In this document: positions 22,904 through 34,997 of the stretch, in pieces
How positions within the stretch are numbered: position 1 is the first letter of the stretch
Layout of the letters: every line of letters starts with the position of its first letter
Source: Guadua angustifolia
Lineage: Eukaryota > Streptophyta > Magnoliopsida > Poales > Poaceae
DNA length: 64,000 nt
Assembly (NCBI GenBank): GCA_036346375.1
Contig: CM070501.1
Coordinates: 52,059,326-52,123,325 of the forward strand
Reading direction: 5' to 3'
Position numbers and translations under genes: made by a program
The notes under the pieces: model-generated
What the model was told of the DNA's origin: nothing
The model's database searches: none
What the model saw: the letters and a program-made list of their open reading frames with translations, nothing else

Positions 22904-23331
22904 ACCGATCGACTGCTGCCCGCGCGGCCTGCGTGCTTGGCTCCGGCCTCCCGTTGGATTTGGATGGATCCTTGCTTGCAGCTAGACGCTTACCTACGTA
23001 CGTACGTGCATCGAGATCTCTGATGCGACTTGGAAATCAGCTGATGCTTCTTCCCTTTCTTAACTTGTTTCTTCCTTTCCTTCTTTTTTGTTCTTTGCTG
23101 CAACTAGAGTGATTGATTCTCGGCTGTCTGAGTTGAGAATATATGTATAACACATCTCGTGATGTGATCTAATAACACATCTTGGTTGAATTGTTAAATT
23201 CGTGCTGTTCATTTTTTTAGATAATGGATAAATATCCGGCCTCTGCAAAGTGCACACAGTCAAGTTTTACAAAAGTTTCAACCAGAAGGCTGTTACAACC
23301 AAATAAATAAGGAAATAACAGAAAGTAAAGA

Positions 23332-24183
23332 TCAAAAGTAAAGTCTATAGTTGCTTCTCCATCCATTTTTAGCAAAGATGTCCAAAGCCACCACTTCCAA
23401 AGCCCGGCTTACCCATCGGATGGTCTCCCTGTTGTTCTCATACTGTAATAGTGCCCAATACCGTAGCCAATATGTTCCCTTGAAGATAGCCTGCATAAAA
23501 GAACAATATTGTTTGTTCTGGAAAATTAGATCATTACGAGTGCACCAAATAGCCCATAATAAGGCAACAACCCCCACAAGAGTTAATCTTTTTTCACACT
23601 TATCAATGCCTGCTAACCAGGTACCAAGCATATGAAATATAGATCTTGGCGGGGATAAACCAGTAGCAATATGCACAATCCTCCAAATAATTTGTGCATG
23701 TTGACAATCAAAAAATAAATGACGTATTGTTTCATTACAATTACAAAAACAACACTTTTGATTGCCATCCCAATTTCGTTTAGCTAGATTATCCTTTGTC
23801 AAAATTACTCCACGCTGTAAATACCAAATGAAAATTTTAATTTTTAAAGGAAGTTTTAGTTTCCATATAAATTGACTGGTAAAAGGGACACCCTGATTCA
23901 TCAAATAACTGTACATAGATCGTACAGAGAATTGCCCATTTCGATGTAAACCCCATAAAAAACTGTCTCTTCCATCGTTAAGCTGATAATTAGCTATTTT
24001 AGCGAGGAGATTATACCACGCCATCAATTTATCCCCCAAAAGTAATCTTCGAAAATGAATAGTTGGTGGCATTTGAGTCATGACCTTTGCCACCGTATTA
24101 TGGAGACGATGGACAATGCTATATAGACTGGGAAATTGAGCTTTCAGTGGCGTAGAACCCACTGCACCCAAGTGTCTTCCCAA
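23332..24183 (-). pseudogene. LINE ORF2 C-terminus (zf-RVT)
   Basis: The 283-residue frame holds FTSQFIWKLKLPLKIKIFIW, then CCFCNCNETIRHLFFDC with the Cys-Cys-His-Cys spacing of the zf-RVT domain that follows the reverse transcriptase in plant LINEs. It ends with an aromatic-rich tail. It continues the frame of 24144-24851 after a short overlap, so a frameshift separates them. Confidence 0.8.
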
Positions 24184-24851
24184 AACCTAGCCTGTGATCC
24201 GTCTCTTATCAGAAAGGATCCACATGCCAGGAAATCATCTTTGACCTTTAAAAGACCCTTCCAAAATTGCGAATCACCAGGTTTAATTTCCACTTGGGAC
24301 AAACATTTCGAGCTTAAATATTTATTTCTAAACAAGGTTTGCCAAATTCCATCCTCATTCAACAATTTAAATAACCATTTACTTAGGAGACATTTGTTCT
24401 TAATCTGAAGGTCTATAATACCAAGTCCACCTTGATCTCTAGGACGACACAGTATATCCCACTTAGCAAGACGATATTTTTTCTTGTCATTATTGCCTTG
24501 CCAAAAAAATCGAGAACGATAAGAATCCAGCCTATGTAGAACACCTTTAGGAATTTCAAAGATGGACATCATGAATATAGGGAGACTACTAAGCACAAAA
24601 TTTAGTAAAACAAGTCTACCCCCACAGGAAAGGTGCTTAGCTTTCCAAGCGCTCAGCTTTCTTTTAAATCGATCCTCGATAATACTCCAATCCGCATTAC
24701 TGAGCTTATGAAAATGCATCGGAATACCTAAGTAGCGGAACGGATATGATCCAATCCCACATCCAAACAGATCAGAGTATTCCTGTTCATTACAGCGAGC
24801 CTCCCCGAAGCAATATATTTCGCTTTTATGAGATATGATCCAATCCCACAT
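24144..24851 (-). pseudogene. LINE reverse transcriptase thumb/connection part
   Basis: Contains PFRYLGIPMHF, WKAKHLSCGGRLVLLNFVLS and AKWDILCRPRDQGGLGIIDL, the standard post-RT phrases of plant LINE ORF2. Its first residues come from the duplicated 89-base segment (24743-24920), which explains the frame change relative to 24921 onward. Confidence 0.8.
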
Positions 24852-24920
24852 CCAAACAGATCAGAATATTCCTGTTCATTACAGCGAGCCTCCCCGAAGC
24901 AATATATTTCGCTTTTATGA
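24743..24920. repeat. 89-base tandem duplication in LINE ORF2
   Basis: 24743-24831 and 24832-24920 are direct copies (starting gatatgatccaatcccacat) with one visible difference (agagta/agaata). The length is not a multiple of three, so it breaks ORF2 just after the YVDD catalytic region. Confidence 0.95.
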
Positions 24921-26870
24921 AAGTTAATTTTAAGACCCGAAAGCTGCTCGAACACACACAGCAATAACTTCATATTTTTTGCTTGCTCAATATCATGGTC
25001 CATGAAAATAATAGTATCATCAACATATTGCAAAATTGATAAGCCATTCTCTATAAGATGAGGTATAACTCCTCGAATCTAGGCCATCATCTTTTGCACG
25101 TTTAATCAGTATAGCTAGCATATCCACCACAATGTTGAACAGAATAGGGGACATGGGGTCACCCTGTCTGAGACCTTTTTTTGTTTGGAAGTAATGTCCA
25201 ATATCCTCATTCACTTTAATGCCCACACTCCCTCCAGTAACAAAATGATCAACCCAAGCACACCATTGCTGGCAGAATCCCTTCATACGAAGAGTTTGTT
25301 GAAGAAAAGACCACTTCACCTTATCATAGGCCTTTTCAAAGTCAAGCTTTAAAATCACTCCATTAAGTTTCTTAGAATTTAATTCATGAATAGTTTCATG
25401 AAGTATGACCACCTCTTCCATAATGTTACGACCTGGCAGGAAAGCGGTCTGAGATGGTTGAACAACTTTATCTGCCACCCCCACAATTCTATTAGTGTCC
25501 ACTTTTGTAAAAATTTTGAAGCTCACATTGAGCAAACATATTGGTCTATATTGTTGTATTTTTGTAGCTTCTTTAATTTTTGGAAGAAGCGTAATTATTC
25601 CAAAGTTGAGACTGAACAAAGGCAACCTTCCATGGTAAAAATCATGGAACAACACCATGAGGTCCCCTTTTATAATATCCCAGAAAACCTGATAAAATTC
25701 TGCAGGGAATCCGTCAGGACCAGGCGATTTATTATGCTCCATTTGGAAAACCGCCTCTCTAACCTCTTTTTCAGTGAAATGAGCAATTAGCATATCATTT
25801 TCCTCATTTGTTACCTGTGGCAAGTCATAATTAAGAGCCTCAACCAACCGAAAATTATTTTCTTCAGGCGGGCCAAACAAACCCTTATAATAGTTAGTAA
25901 TATGAGTTTTTAACTCAGCATCCCCTATAATCATACCGTCTTCATGTTCTAATTTAAAGATATGCTGCTTTCTATGTTTCCCATTAGCAACCAAATGAAA
26001 ATATTGGGTGTTGTCATCCCCTTCCAAAAGATCTTTTGTTTTTGCTCTCTCATACCATTTTAGTTCTTCTCTCAACAAGTGGATCAATCTCTCATTGAGG
26101 TAATTCTTCAAGTTTAATTCTTGATTGGAGAGAGCTTGATATTCAGACTTCTTATCTAGGTCATCAGTAATGGAAATAATCTTTCTCTTCTCTTTTCTAT
26201 TGTGACCAACAATGTGTTTAGACCAGCCTCTTAAAAATTGTCTAAGAGATCTAATCTTATTCTGCCATTTTTCCATAGCAGTACCCCCTCTGACCTCAGA
26301 TTGCCACTTATCGGCAACTAAGTCATAGAAATCGTCTCTAATCAACCAACTACATTCAAATTTAAACAAAGTTGGCGAGCTATTCCTAAACGACACCTTA
26401 GTACTCAATAACAATGGAGTATAATCTAAGTTACTCCTATCTTTAGCCTGCACTGTAGTAAGAGGAAATTTACTTTCCCACTCTGTACTGACCAAGACTC
26501 TGTCTAACTTTTCAAAAGTTGGATTAGTTCCACTACTCGTCCAAGTATATTGCCTACCAGACATATTTATCTCTCCAAGATCTAATGAATGGACAACCAT
26601 ATTAAACAAGTCTGGCCATTTCTTATCAAAGTTATGTTTGTTTTTATCTTTAGGACCACGCATAATGTTAAAGTCCCCACCAATAATATATGGTAATCGT
26701 TCTTTGCTACAAATGTTAGCCATTTCCGTTAGAAAATGGTCCTTATGCTCCTGCTGCGCTGGGCCATAAACAGCTATTAATGTCCATTTGAAACCATCAT
26801 TTTTATTGCGAAGAGTGAACTTAATATAAAAGTCACCTTCATCGATGGATCCAATGTCATGCAGTGCCAA
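24921..26870 (-). pseudogene. LINE ORF2 endonuclease and reverse transcriptase
   Basis: The main 616-residue frame (26870-25020) carries IGGDFNIMRGPKDKNKHNFD of the AP-like endonuclease, then the RT motifs FAFLPGR-type QTAFLPGRNIMEEVVILHE, LKLDFEKAYDKVKW and KKGLRQGDPMSPILFNIV. The catalytic YVDDTIIF is at about 25016-25027 in the next frame, so a frameshift lies near 25075. The endonuclease end reads SNLDYTPLLLS where SDHxPL is usual, so the catalytic His is replaced by Tyr. Product would be the LINE replication enzyme. Confidence 0.85.
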
Positions 26871-27048
26871 ATAAATTCTCTGCCATCACATAATTTTTCA
26901 GGATCCTATCCGGGAAATGATCCCGACCCGTCTCCATAAGGGCAATAAAATCAATCTGCTCCTCCTTAACCATATCCTCTAAGTATCTATGCTTAGCCAA
27001 GTCACCAAGACCTCTGCTATTCCAAAAAACACCTTTCATTTGAGACAC
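26857..27048 (-). pseudogene. LINE ORF2 start (endonuclease N-terminus)
   Basis: MKGVFWNSRGLGDLAKHRYL then DFIALMETGRDHF gives the N-W-N-x-R-G-L and E-T (metal-binding Glu) motifs of LINE endonucleases. It overlaps the 3' end of ORF1 slightly and is separated from the rest of the endonuclease by a frameshift at about 26870. Confidence 0.8.
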
Positions 27049-29239
27049 ATTTTAGATGGTGTTTTTGGTTTTTTAAAAATTGATCCCTTTCTATTGCTAT
27101 ACCTTAGATTCAATTTTTTCCTACGCGGTGTAGCAACAAGATCACAACATATATGTTCAAACCCTTCCTCAAACTCATTCTGATCAAATTCATCATGAAT
27201 GTGATTGAGTTGAGTTTCTAAAATATCCACCTCTTCCTCATCCAGGTTAATTTTAGGTAAGGAAGCTTTACGACTAGAACTAGTAGTTTTATTCACTACA
27301 CTAAGCCTATCAATTTCTATATTTTTGATAGACGTAATTGCTGAAGAAATAGTACTATAGTCCGTACCCATAGAAACACCCAGTTTCGCAATTCTAGAAG
27401 ATAAAGCTGAATCTGAAATGGAGGGAAAAGATGAACAATTACCTGACATCAGAGAATTCTTCTTATCTGCCAGATTCATTGCTTTCACAAGCATATTAGT
27501 ATCTCCCATTGCAGCTAGCCTGATACTTGATCTATCTTGCGACACACAAGCCCCGGCAGAAGGAAGCAATTGTAATTCTTCCCAACCATTAATTTTATCC
27601 AGCAAATGAAGAGCATTCACCATGGCCAAGTTGGAAATATTAGGCTATTAGCACGAATGCCATTCTTCTTACATAAGCTTTGCAGCATGCGACGCGGTAA
27701 ATCTTGTATTTTCTTACCCAGATTGTTGAGATGAGCCACATCTTGCCTCTCCTGCAACACAATATCAGAAACTGGAGCTTGTTTACTTGAATCGGACAGC
27801 AGTAAATCAAACGCCAAACAATCATCTCTGACAGTCATATCACATTCATTCCTTGCCAGCGACTGATTCGGCTTCAGAAACACCCTTGACTGTTTTGAGC
27901 ACTGACCCACTTCCCAAACCCCAACTGAACACTCTGGACCAACCTTGGCCGATTTTCCAGCCTTCGGTAACTGATCTCCAACAGCAGACCTGAGTTGAGT
28001 AAAAAATTCAGACTGCCCAATAGCAATAATCGAAGCAGATAGATCAGACCAACTGACATTGGCCTTAATCAAATCATCTTCCAATGCTCTACCCTATTAC
28101 TCAGTTTTTTCACATAATAATCCACCGAAGAAACAAGATTAGCCACATCGTAGCTCTTCTGCAAAACAGTAACAGAAACTGGAACTTGATTACCTATATT
28201 GTACAGTGTCAGTTCAAACGCCGAACAATCATCTCTGGCAATCAAAGCAAATTCATTCCCTTCCAATGACTTAAACGGCTTCACCAACAACCTTGGCTGC
28301 TTTGAGTCTTTAATCACTTCCTAAGCCCCAACTGAACAAATAGGCTCTGGAGAAATAACCCTAACCAAATTGTCATCCTTCGGCAATTGATCTTCAATAG
28401 TAACCGACAATTGAGAAGGCAGCCCGACTTCAACAGCTATATCCGGTATATCAAACAGACTGTCATTAACCTTATTTCTATTCTCCACAAATGGAACACT
28501 GTTGCTCATAACATTCGAACAAACATCCACAGAAGACACAGGGACCCTTTGAACCAATTGCAGAACAGACCCAGGTAAAGCACCTAAAGAAGAGCCCCTC
28601 TCAAAATGAGATTTGCCACTGGAATGTTTGACATTATCAGAAATACTATCTTTGTTCCCAGTGTCCGCATCTTCCATATCCTGGTCCCTGTCCTTGTTAT
28701 GATTATCCATGTCATCAAGGTCATCAGCTTCCCCAAACTCATCCAAATCCCTATTATCCTCATTGAGCACCTGATCCACTTTGAAGAAGATTTCATATAG
28801 GCAATCATTAACCACAATGTCAACATCCTCCGGAATGCAATTCACATCCAGAACTGCAACCAACAATAGGACAACCCCTGTCTTTCTCATGGATCTCATG
28901 TCTACCCATTGTGTAGCACCAAGGATAGAGCCAACAGCCCAAAGAGACAGGAATGATCTTATCTCATATGGAACACCATAGACATGCACCCAGACCTTTT
29001 GAAGCTTCTGTTTAGGCTTGATTTCCATGTTCCACTCCTCAAACAACATCACTCCCTCATTATTATCAGTACGGAGGCGCTTCATACTGATCATCCTTTA
29101 GAGTTCAACCAGACAGGGGAATGGAACAATATAAGAATTGTTATCATGATGTCGAACCTCTCAATTCCATTTCACCGAATCGCCCGAGCCAATTCTGTTT
29201 TTACCAACTCAGAGGAACAAGGCCTTCCACAATTCGATT
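27036..29239 (-). pseudogene. LINE ORF1, downstream part
   Basis: 29094-28321 holds MLFEEWNMEIKPKQKLQKVW, VHVYGVPYEIRSFLSLWAVG and SILGATQWVDM, the DUF4283-like nucleic-acid-binding module of plant LINE ORF1. An acidic linker (DEFGEADDLDDMDNHNKDRD) follows. Then come two diverged copies of a roughly 100-residue module (about 28400-28069 and 28000-27620). A TAG stop ends the first frame at 28321-28323, where the second module has Trp. The 29095-29239 stretch links to the insertion site of gypsy 2. Confidence 0.75.
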
Positions 29240-29244
29240 AGAGC
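29240..29244. repeat. Target-site duplication AGAGC (left)
   Basis: AGAGC directly before the TG of gypsy 2 at 29245. It is repeated exactly at 39359-39363 after its CA end. Confidence 0.9.
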
Positions 29245-29937
29245 TGCCGACGATCGGGATGCCAACCATGAAAATGAGGTAGGGTCGGTGAGAAATGGGA
29301 CCACAAGCTGCGCTTTGCTCGAACAGAGGAATGAGGTCGAGGAGGTCTATGGTCGAGCTAGGAGACAACGGATTAAACCGAGGATTATCTTGGTTCGAGC
29401 CCCGAGAAGGTAATAGCTCTACTCCGGTCACCTTGCGGTGGTGATTCTCGCTATTTGTGAATACAAGAGAGGATTACAGCTCAAGCTTGACGATACTAAG
29501 TCTAGGCTTGAACTCGAGTGTGTGTGCGCTGGGTTGTTCTGTTGTCGCTAAGTGTTTACAAAGCTCCAGTCTTATACACATTCTTCTTGCAACGTTCGGG
29601 AGTAATTCTCGGATCGTGGCCTTCATGCACATTGATAGCGGTGGTAACTGTTCCGATCCGCCGTGCGTGCACGCATTACTCCATGATCCCACGTTTCAGA
29701 ATCGCCAAGTGATGGCGTGTCCGGATCCAAGGGAACGCTTATCGACCTTGGATTGACCCGAGCTCCGGCTCATGGGGACCCCGAACTTCGAGTTACTGCG
29801 CCCTAGGTCGAGCGGCCTCGAGTTTGGTCCGATGCACTCTTGGTCAAGTGGCCGAGTGATCCAGTCTTTGATCGAGGCCATCCGAGCTAGGGGCGGTTGA
29901 TCGTTGTTGACCGCCAAGGGTTGCCCGACCCTCGGCA
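29245..29937 (-). repeat. 3' LTR of gypsy element 2
   Basis: TGCCGACG to TCGGCA. It aligns closely with 38660-39358, with scattered substitutions and single-base gaps. It is bordered at 29938 by the complement of a GCCTCGGGGCTAGC tract also found next to the same LTR in gypsy 1. A TATAAG motif (minus) at 29572-29577 is a possible LTR promoter. Confidence 0.9.
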
Positions 29938-30162
29938 GCTAGCCCCGAGGCTCAAGGTCGTAAAAAGGGTACCAAGGCGGCCTCGAGCCTCACCCAACAG
30001 TCATTGGCAGCAACCCTTGCAAGGTCTTGGAACCTTGCTCGAGGTCGAAAGCAGAGATAAAAGTGAACCCAGGCGAGACATCTGGCGACCTTTAATCTCC
30101 CGAAGTGGTACGGATGCCAACAATGGCGGACACTGCAGCGCCGAGTCCGCCGCCCGCCTTAA

Positions 30163-31154
30163 TTGCGCCCGTCTAATCATGCAGCGCGCCTTTTGAGGCG
30201 CCAGAGAGGTTTATATCCCAAAAGCGCCGTGGAAGACCCCGAGCTCTTGATCATCGACTTGAAAATCTGCGCCTTCCTCCCAAGCCTTCTCGCCGAAAGG
30301 CATCGCCTTTCCATCTCCACACGTCGTTTCGCCATGGCCAAATTGGGGAAAAGCACCTTGTCGGTCGCGAGGATGAAGGAGCTCGAGGCCCTGGGGCTGT
30401 TGGATCAGGTGACCTGGCGGCTGCCCGGCGGCGAGACCGAACCTCATCCTCGAGATGACAAGATCGTTTGCACCGAGCATCATTCCCTCTTCGGGCTGCG
30501 GACCCCGGAGAGCGAATTCCTGGCCGACGTCCTCGACAGCTGCCAGATTGAATTGATCAACTTGGTACCCAATTCCGTCCTCACCCTAGCCATCTTCTCC
30601 CATCTATGCGAGGGGTTCCTGGGGATTCTTCCCACCCCCTCGCTTCTTCTTCCTTCTTCTCCCTCTTCCGCTCCGGGAAGGACCCCGTGGTCGGGTGCCT
30701 CTACTTCCGGCAGCGGTCCGGGCTCAAGTGGGCCTTGCCCAAGATCACTGGCCGGGACTCTCTTGGTCCATGGTCAGAGCGCTGGTTCTACCTCAAGAAG
30801 GGGGAGAACGGGAGGCTGCGATCTGAGGGAGCCACATCACACGGAAGAAGGAGACCCCAGAGACCGAGGACCTCGACGTCGACGCAGAAGCTATCGCCGC
30901 CATCCACATTTGCGCCACGCGTGGCCTCACCGGTCAGGCGATCGCGAATGACTTTCTGCGGAACCGGGTGTCTCCCCTACGGAGGAGGTTACACCCGTTC
31001 TCCCAGATCAAGGGACGCAACGATTCGACCCGCGAGAGTCCATCTGGTAAGGTCTTCAGCCCCAAGGTTTTTGCTTGAGTTCGCACTTCTTCCTCCTCTG
31101 ATGGCTCTTGTTCGTGCAAATACCGAAGGAGTCTGGTCGCGGCGAGATCTTTGA
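30163..31154 (+). pseudogene. Antisense ORF of gypsy 2 (Transposase_28-type domain)
   Basis: A plus-strand ORF on the strand opposite to pol. From Met at 30334 it runs AKLGKSTLSVARMKELEALG then TEHHSLFGLRTPESEFLADV and LVPNSVLTLAIFSHLCEGFL. The domain then switches frame near 30620-30660 and continues as FFSLFRSGKDPVVGCLYFRQ, RSGLKWALPKI and WSERWFYLKK. That is the layout of the Pfam putative gypsy-type transposon family as I know it. Role unknown. One small indel separates an otherwise continuous domain. Its counterpart in gypsy 1 is at 7199-8059. Confidence 0.7.
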
Positions 31155-33442
31155 AATGTTCGAAGCTGGCGCATGAGTATACTCTTGACGACCCGGTCCC
31201 GAAGAACGTCTTGCGACGAAAGCCCGAGGTAAGCCTTCCCCGACCTATAGCCTCATCCGAACATTTGTGTATCTTTGCCTGACCCGTGCTTGCTTGTAGG
31301 ATCATCAAGAGTTGTGGGAGACACTGAGATCGCTTCCCTGCCCGACGCGAGCAAGGGCAAGAAGGAAGAAGAGACTCCCCAACCGGGTGACCGGCCGGAG
31401 ACGAAGAGGCCCCACATCGAATGGGGTGACCGCGCCATGGTAAAGACGATCATGGCCAAGTTCCCGAGCTCGTGCCCTTGGCTTCTCGGGGTCTAACAAA
31501 GTTTCTTTTCTTGGCAAAGAAGAAAGCACTAGTTGCCGCCGCAGAACCATCGAGCCCCCGCTTTGTCGAGGTGATCAAGGTCGGTCATCTGGCATGGCCA
31601 TGGCAGCGGTCTTGGGCTCATCGCGAGCCGCCTCCCTGCCCGAGAGGAAGGAAGCGGAGTGCCCCGAGCTCGGGCAACAGGACCTTCGCCAGCCATCAAC
31701 GAGGCAGAGGCCACCGACCCAGGTAAGACCCTGGCTTTGCAACCTGCTCCATCCCCTTGTGTTTTTCTGTCTTAGTGCCTATCCTTGATTGCAGACCTCG
31801 AGCGCTCGAGACCCGAGCTTGCCCACTCTGACAATGCCTGTTGTTCAGGGCGAGTCCGAGTCCGAGGAGGAGGCAGACGCCTACATGCTGGCCCCGCGCC
31901 GGTCTTCGGGTCAAAGGCGCACTCTTGCCGGGGCCTCGAGCTGGGCCCAGGTCGAGGAGTTCGACCAAGGCCCTGATAGCCCGGACGAGGTGGACCCCCA
32001 ACCTGCGATCAGCGAGGATTACAGCACCGGCGAGACGGGTGCCCTTGCGGTCGTCGATCCTCCCGAGATCGAGGGAGACATGGGTGTCCGGGCCCCTCAA
32101 GTCGCGGCGCCGCCGATCGTTGGAGGCCGTGTCACCGAAGTCCCTGAGGCCCCGCCGTCCAAGATCGTGCCCGATGGCGAGACCGCGGTTCCCCAGGCCA
32201 CGGAGAGCGACCACGACAACGGGAGGCGCTCGATGACCTGGTGGCGAACTTCGGCCCGGGAATACAATGTTCCACCCGGGGTTGGGTCGGATGTTGCTTC
32301 TGTGGCAACTCCGCCACCGAAGCCTGGCGGAACCCGACCACGGAGGTCGGGACCGGCCGCATTGCTGTACCTCTAGTCGGGGTCCGACTGGCACCGATGT
32401 GGAAAGATCCCGAGCCGCCGCCACGACGTCGTCCGAGGCCCCGGACAAAGTGTCTGGGTGGTGATTGAAGAAGGCCCAGTCACGGGGACTTGGGCGAAGG
32501 TTTTGAGATCAACACATTTCGCCTTGACGAAATGAGCGAGGAGTTCTCCAGTAGCGTCGACCGACTCCGTGAGGTAGGAGCTTTCCTTATATGTCTGTAA
32601 TATGTTAAGTTGTGTGTTCTTGACAACTTCTTACCGAGATCACTTTCCTTGTTTTCAAGGCGATTAGCGGCAGGACCGGGGCTTCAAGGTCTCAACGAGA
32701 CACGCCGGCGTGCTCGCCAGATCTTGAACGCCATGGAAGAGAGGGAGACCGAAGCTCCAGCTCTGCTCAGGCGACCATCGAGGTCGACGCTACAGAACTC
32801 GGCGGATCAACCGGGAGCTCAACGATCTGCGTCGCACGATGGTGGCGCTGGAGGTGTCCCATGCCGCCGAGCTCGAGAGGACCAGATCCTCCGAGCGCGA
32901 GCATGGGTTCAAGGCGCAAGAGCACGAGCGCACTCGAGCGACCAAAGCACTCGAGGCCCTTAATGCGGAGCGCGCCAAGGTCGAGCTGCTGGAGAAGGCC
33001 GCCATGAGCGAAACTTCTTCAGAACTTCGGCGCTCGAGACCCTCCGCGCGCCAGGTCGAGGCCCTCGAGAAGGCGGCGAGAACAAGCGCCGCCATGCCCA
33101 GCGCCTTCGACGAAGCGCGCCAAGGTCGTGGTACTCGAGGAAGCCGCCATGAGCAAACCACCGCCACGCCACGCGCTCGCCGCAGCGTGCCAAGGTCGGC
33201 GTTGGAGAGGGCATTGCCGAGCTATCATCCTCAACCAAGGCGTCTCCCGAGCTAGAGGCCAAAGTCGCGGGGAGGAGAAGCTTGGGCGTGCCGCGGCGGA
33301 AGACCGCCCGCCCAACTCAACGACGCGTCGCCGAGCCACGGACGAACTAAGGAGGCCTCTGCAAGAAGCCAAAGCCTCGACATCTGCGGGCGAGTCGCCG
33401 AAGCTCGAGAAGAGAAGCTCATGCGAGATGGAGGATCTGTAG
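31155..33442 (+). pseudogene. Antisense ORF of gypsy 2, acidic and coiled-coil part
   Basis: Plus-strand fragments continue the same ORF. 31789-32376 is acidic and Pro-rich (MPVVQGESESEEEADAYML). 32839-33442 is a long charged helix (EVSHAAELERTRSSEREHG, ALEALNAERAKVELLEKAAM) of coiled-coil type. Such a coil after the conserved domain is common in annotated grass proteins of this kind. Frame breaks separate the pieces. Confidence 0.55.
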
Positions 33443-34142
33443 CTCAAACATCCTCGATCCTCTGTAAAAACATTTGATGTTATCAATAGGTTTGGGTTAC
33501 CTTTTTGAAGTGTGCCTTTCTTGTTCGCGATCGAGATCCATAGGTCGCTTGTAGATATTACGCCCCGGCCAGATTGGGTCCAAGGTCGAGCAACGCCGAC
33601 CTTGGACACAAGTCTAAGACGAGCAAATGACTATGACCGCAGAATCAAGATAGAGTGCTCATGGAAAGAAACGCAACAAGTTTAACTCGATAAATAAATC
33701 ACCAACTCCACGACCACGACCATGCGCGCACTCAATAGCGGTAGTGGGGCTTGTAGTTCAAACCCGGACGCTAGGGTGAGGTGATTGCGAAGAGCTTGAC
33801 TACGTTGAGCTCGACCACTGGGGGTGAACGTGAAGCTCGTGATACCCGGACTAAGGGCGAATGCGAAGGTCGTGCTCAAGAAGAACTACAGAGATGCCCA
33901 TAATAAAGGAAAAAGACATGAATGGTAGAAATCCGAAAATATCCTTTTATTGAAGTTTTAAAGGTATAGAGATTACACATAAAACTTGCGAAGTTGATCT
34001 ATATTCCACGAGCTAGAGAGCTCTCTGCCATCGGTCATCGCTAACCCAGTAAGCCCCCCGCGATCTGCTGAAACGACTCTATAGGGCCCTCCCACCGCAG
34101 GATAACTTGTTGGTGTTGGGCGATACAGAATCCGTCTCGGGG

Positions 34143-34997
34143 CTAAGTCCCCAACAAGGAGCTTCCTAGGTCGTCATCGACCGAGACGCATGTCTGCGAA
34201 GAGCTTGCGTGTAATCTGTTGATCGTAGCAAAGGCACGGCATCTTACTTCTTCCGCGAGGGCAAGGTCAAGAGACCGTTCTTGCTCGAAGTCGACGTGGT
34301 CGACCAAGCTGACCCTGGCGGAGCCCAGCGTTACCTCCGGAGGCAGGACGGCTTCAGTACCAAACACGAGCTGAAAGGGTGTGGACCCTGTTGCTCGGTT
34401 GACTGTGGTACGAATAGACCATAAGACGGTGGGAAGTTCGCCCACCCGTGTCTTTCAGTAGCGTTTGAGCTCATCTGCAACTCGCCTTTTGACGCCTTGG
34501 ACGATCTGTCCGTTGGCGCGCTCTGCCGCTCCGTTGCTCTGAGGATGAGCCACCGAAGCGAAGCACACTTTGGTGCCCATGCCTTCGCAAAATTCCTGGA
34601 ATAATTCACTGGTAAACTGAGTACCATTGTCAGTGATAATTCTGCATGGGACCCCATACCTGGTTACCACGAACAAGCGGAAAAAGCGAACGGCAGCTCG
34701 AGCAGTGATGGTCGAGACCGGTTCAGCCTCAACCCACTTGGTGAAGGTGTCGACAGCCACGAACAGGAATTTTTTCCCCACGCTCGGGGAAAGGCCGAGG
34801 ATATCCAAATTTCGTGTCGAGAAAGGCGAGCAAGCGGGATGGTCGAAGGCGTGGGCTACCGGTGCGTTTTTTCGGCGGAAACTGACATGCTCGGCAGGTT
34901 CGGACAATATCCCGAGCATCCTGTAATGCCGTCGGCCAGTAATACCCCATACGGAAGGCCTTGCCGACCATCGTCCTGTACGAAGAGTGCGCCCCAC
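34143..34997 (-). pseudogene. Integrase of gypsy 2
   Basis: 34997-34455 has the DDE core: VAVDTFTKWVEAEPVSTITA (first Asp), RIITDNGTQFTSELFQEFCE (second Asp) and HPQSNGAAERANGQIVQGVK (Glu). 34445-34143 continues in another frame with TPFQLVFGTEAVLPPEVTLG, so one frameshift lies near 34450. The product would insert the cDNA copy into the genome. All three catalytic acids are readable. Confidence 0.85.

Noticed and set aside
23185..23212. Target-site duplication for the LINE
   Set aside because: No convincing match to sequence near 40560-40700; the 5' end is not fixed.
25386..25790. Plus-strand ORF in the LINE region
   Set aside because: Antisense of the reverse transcriptase frame; no domain.
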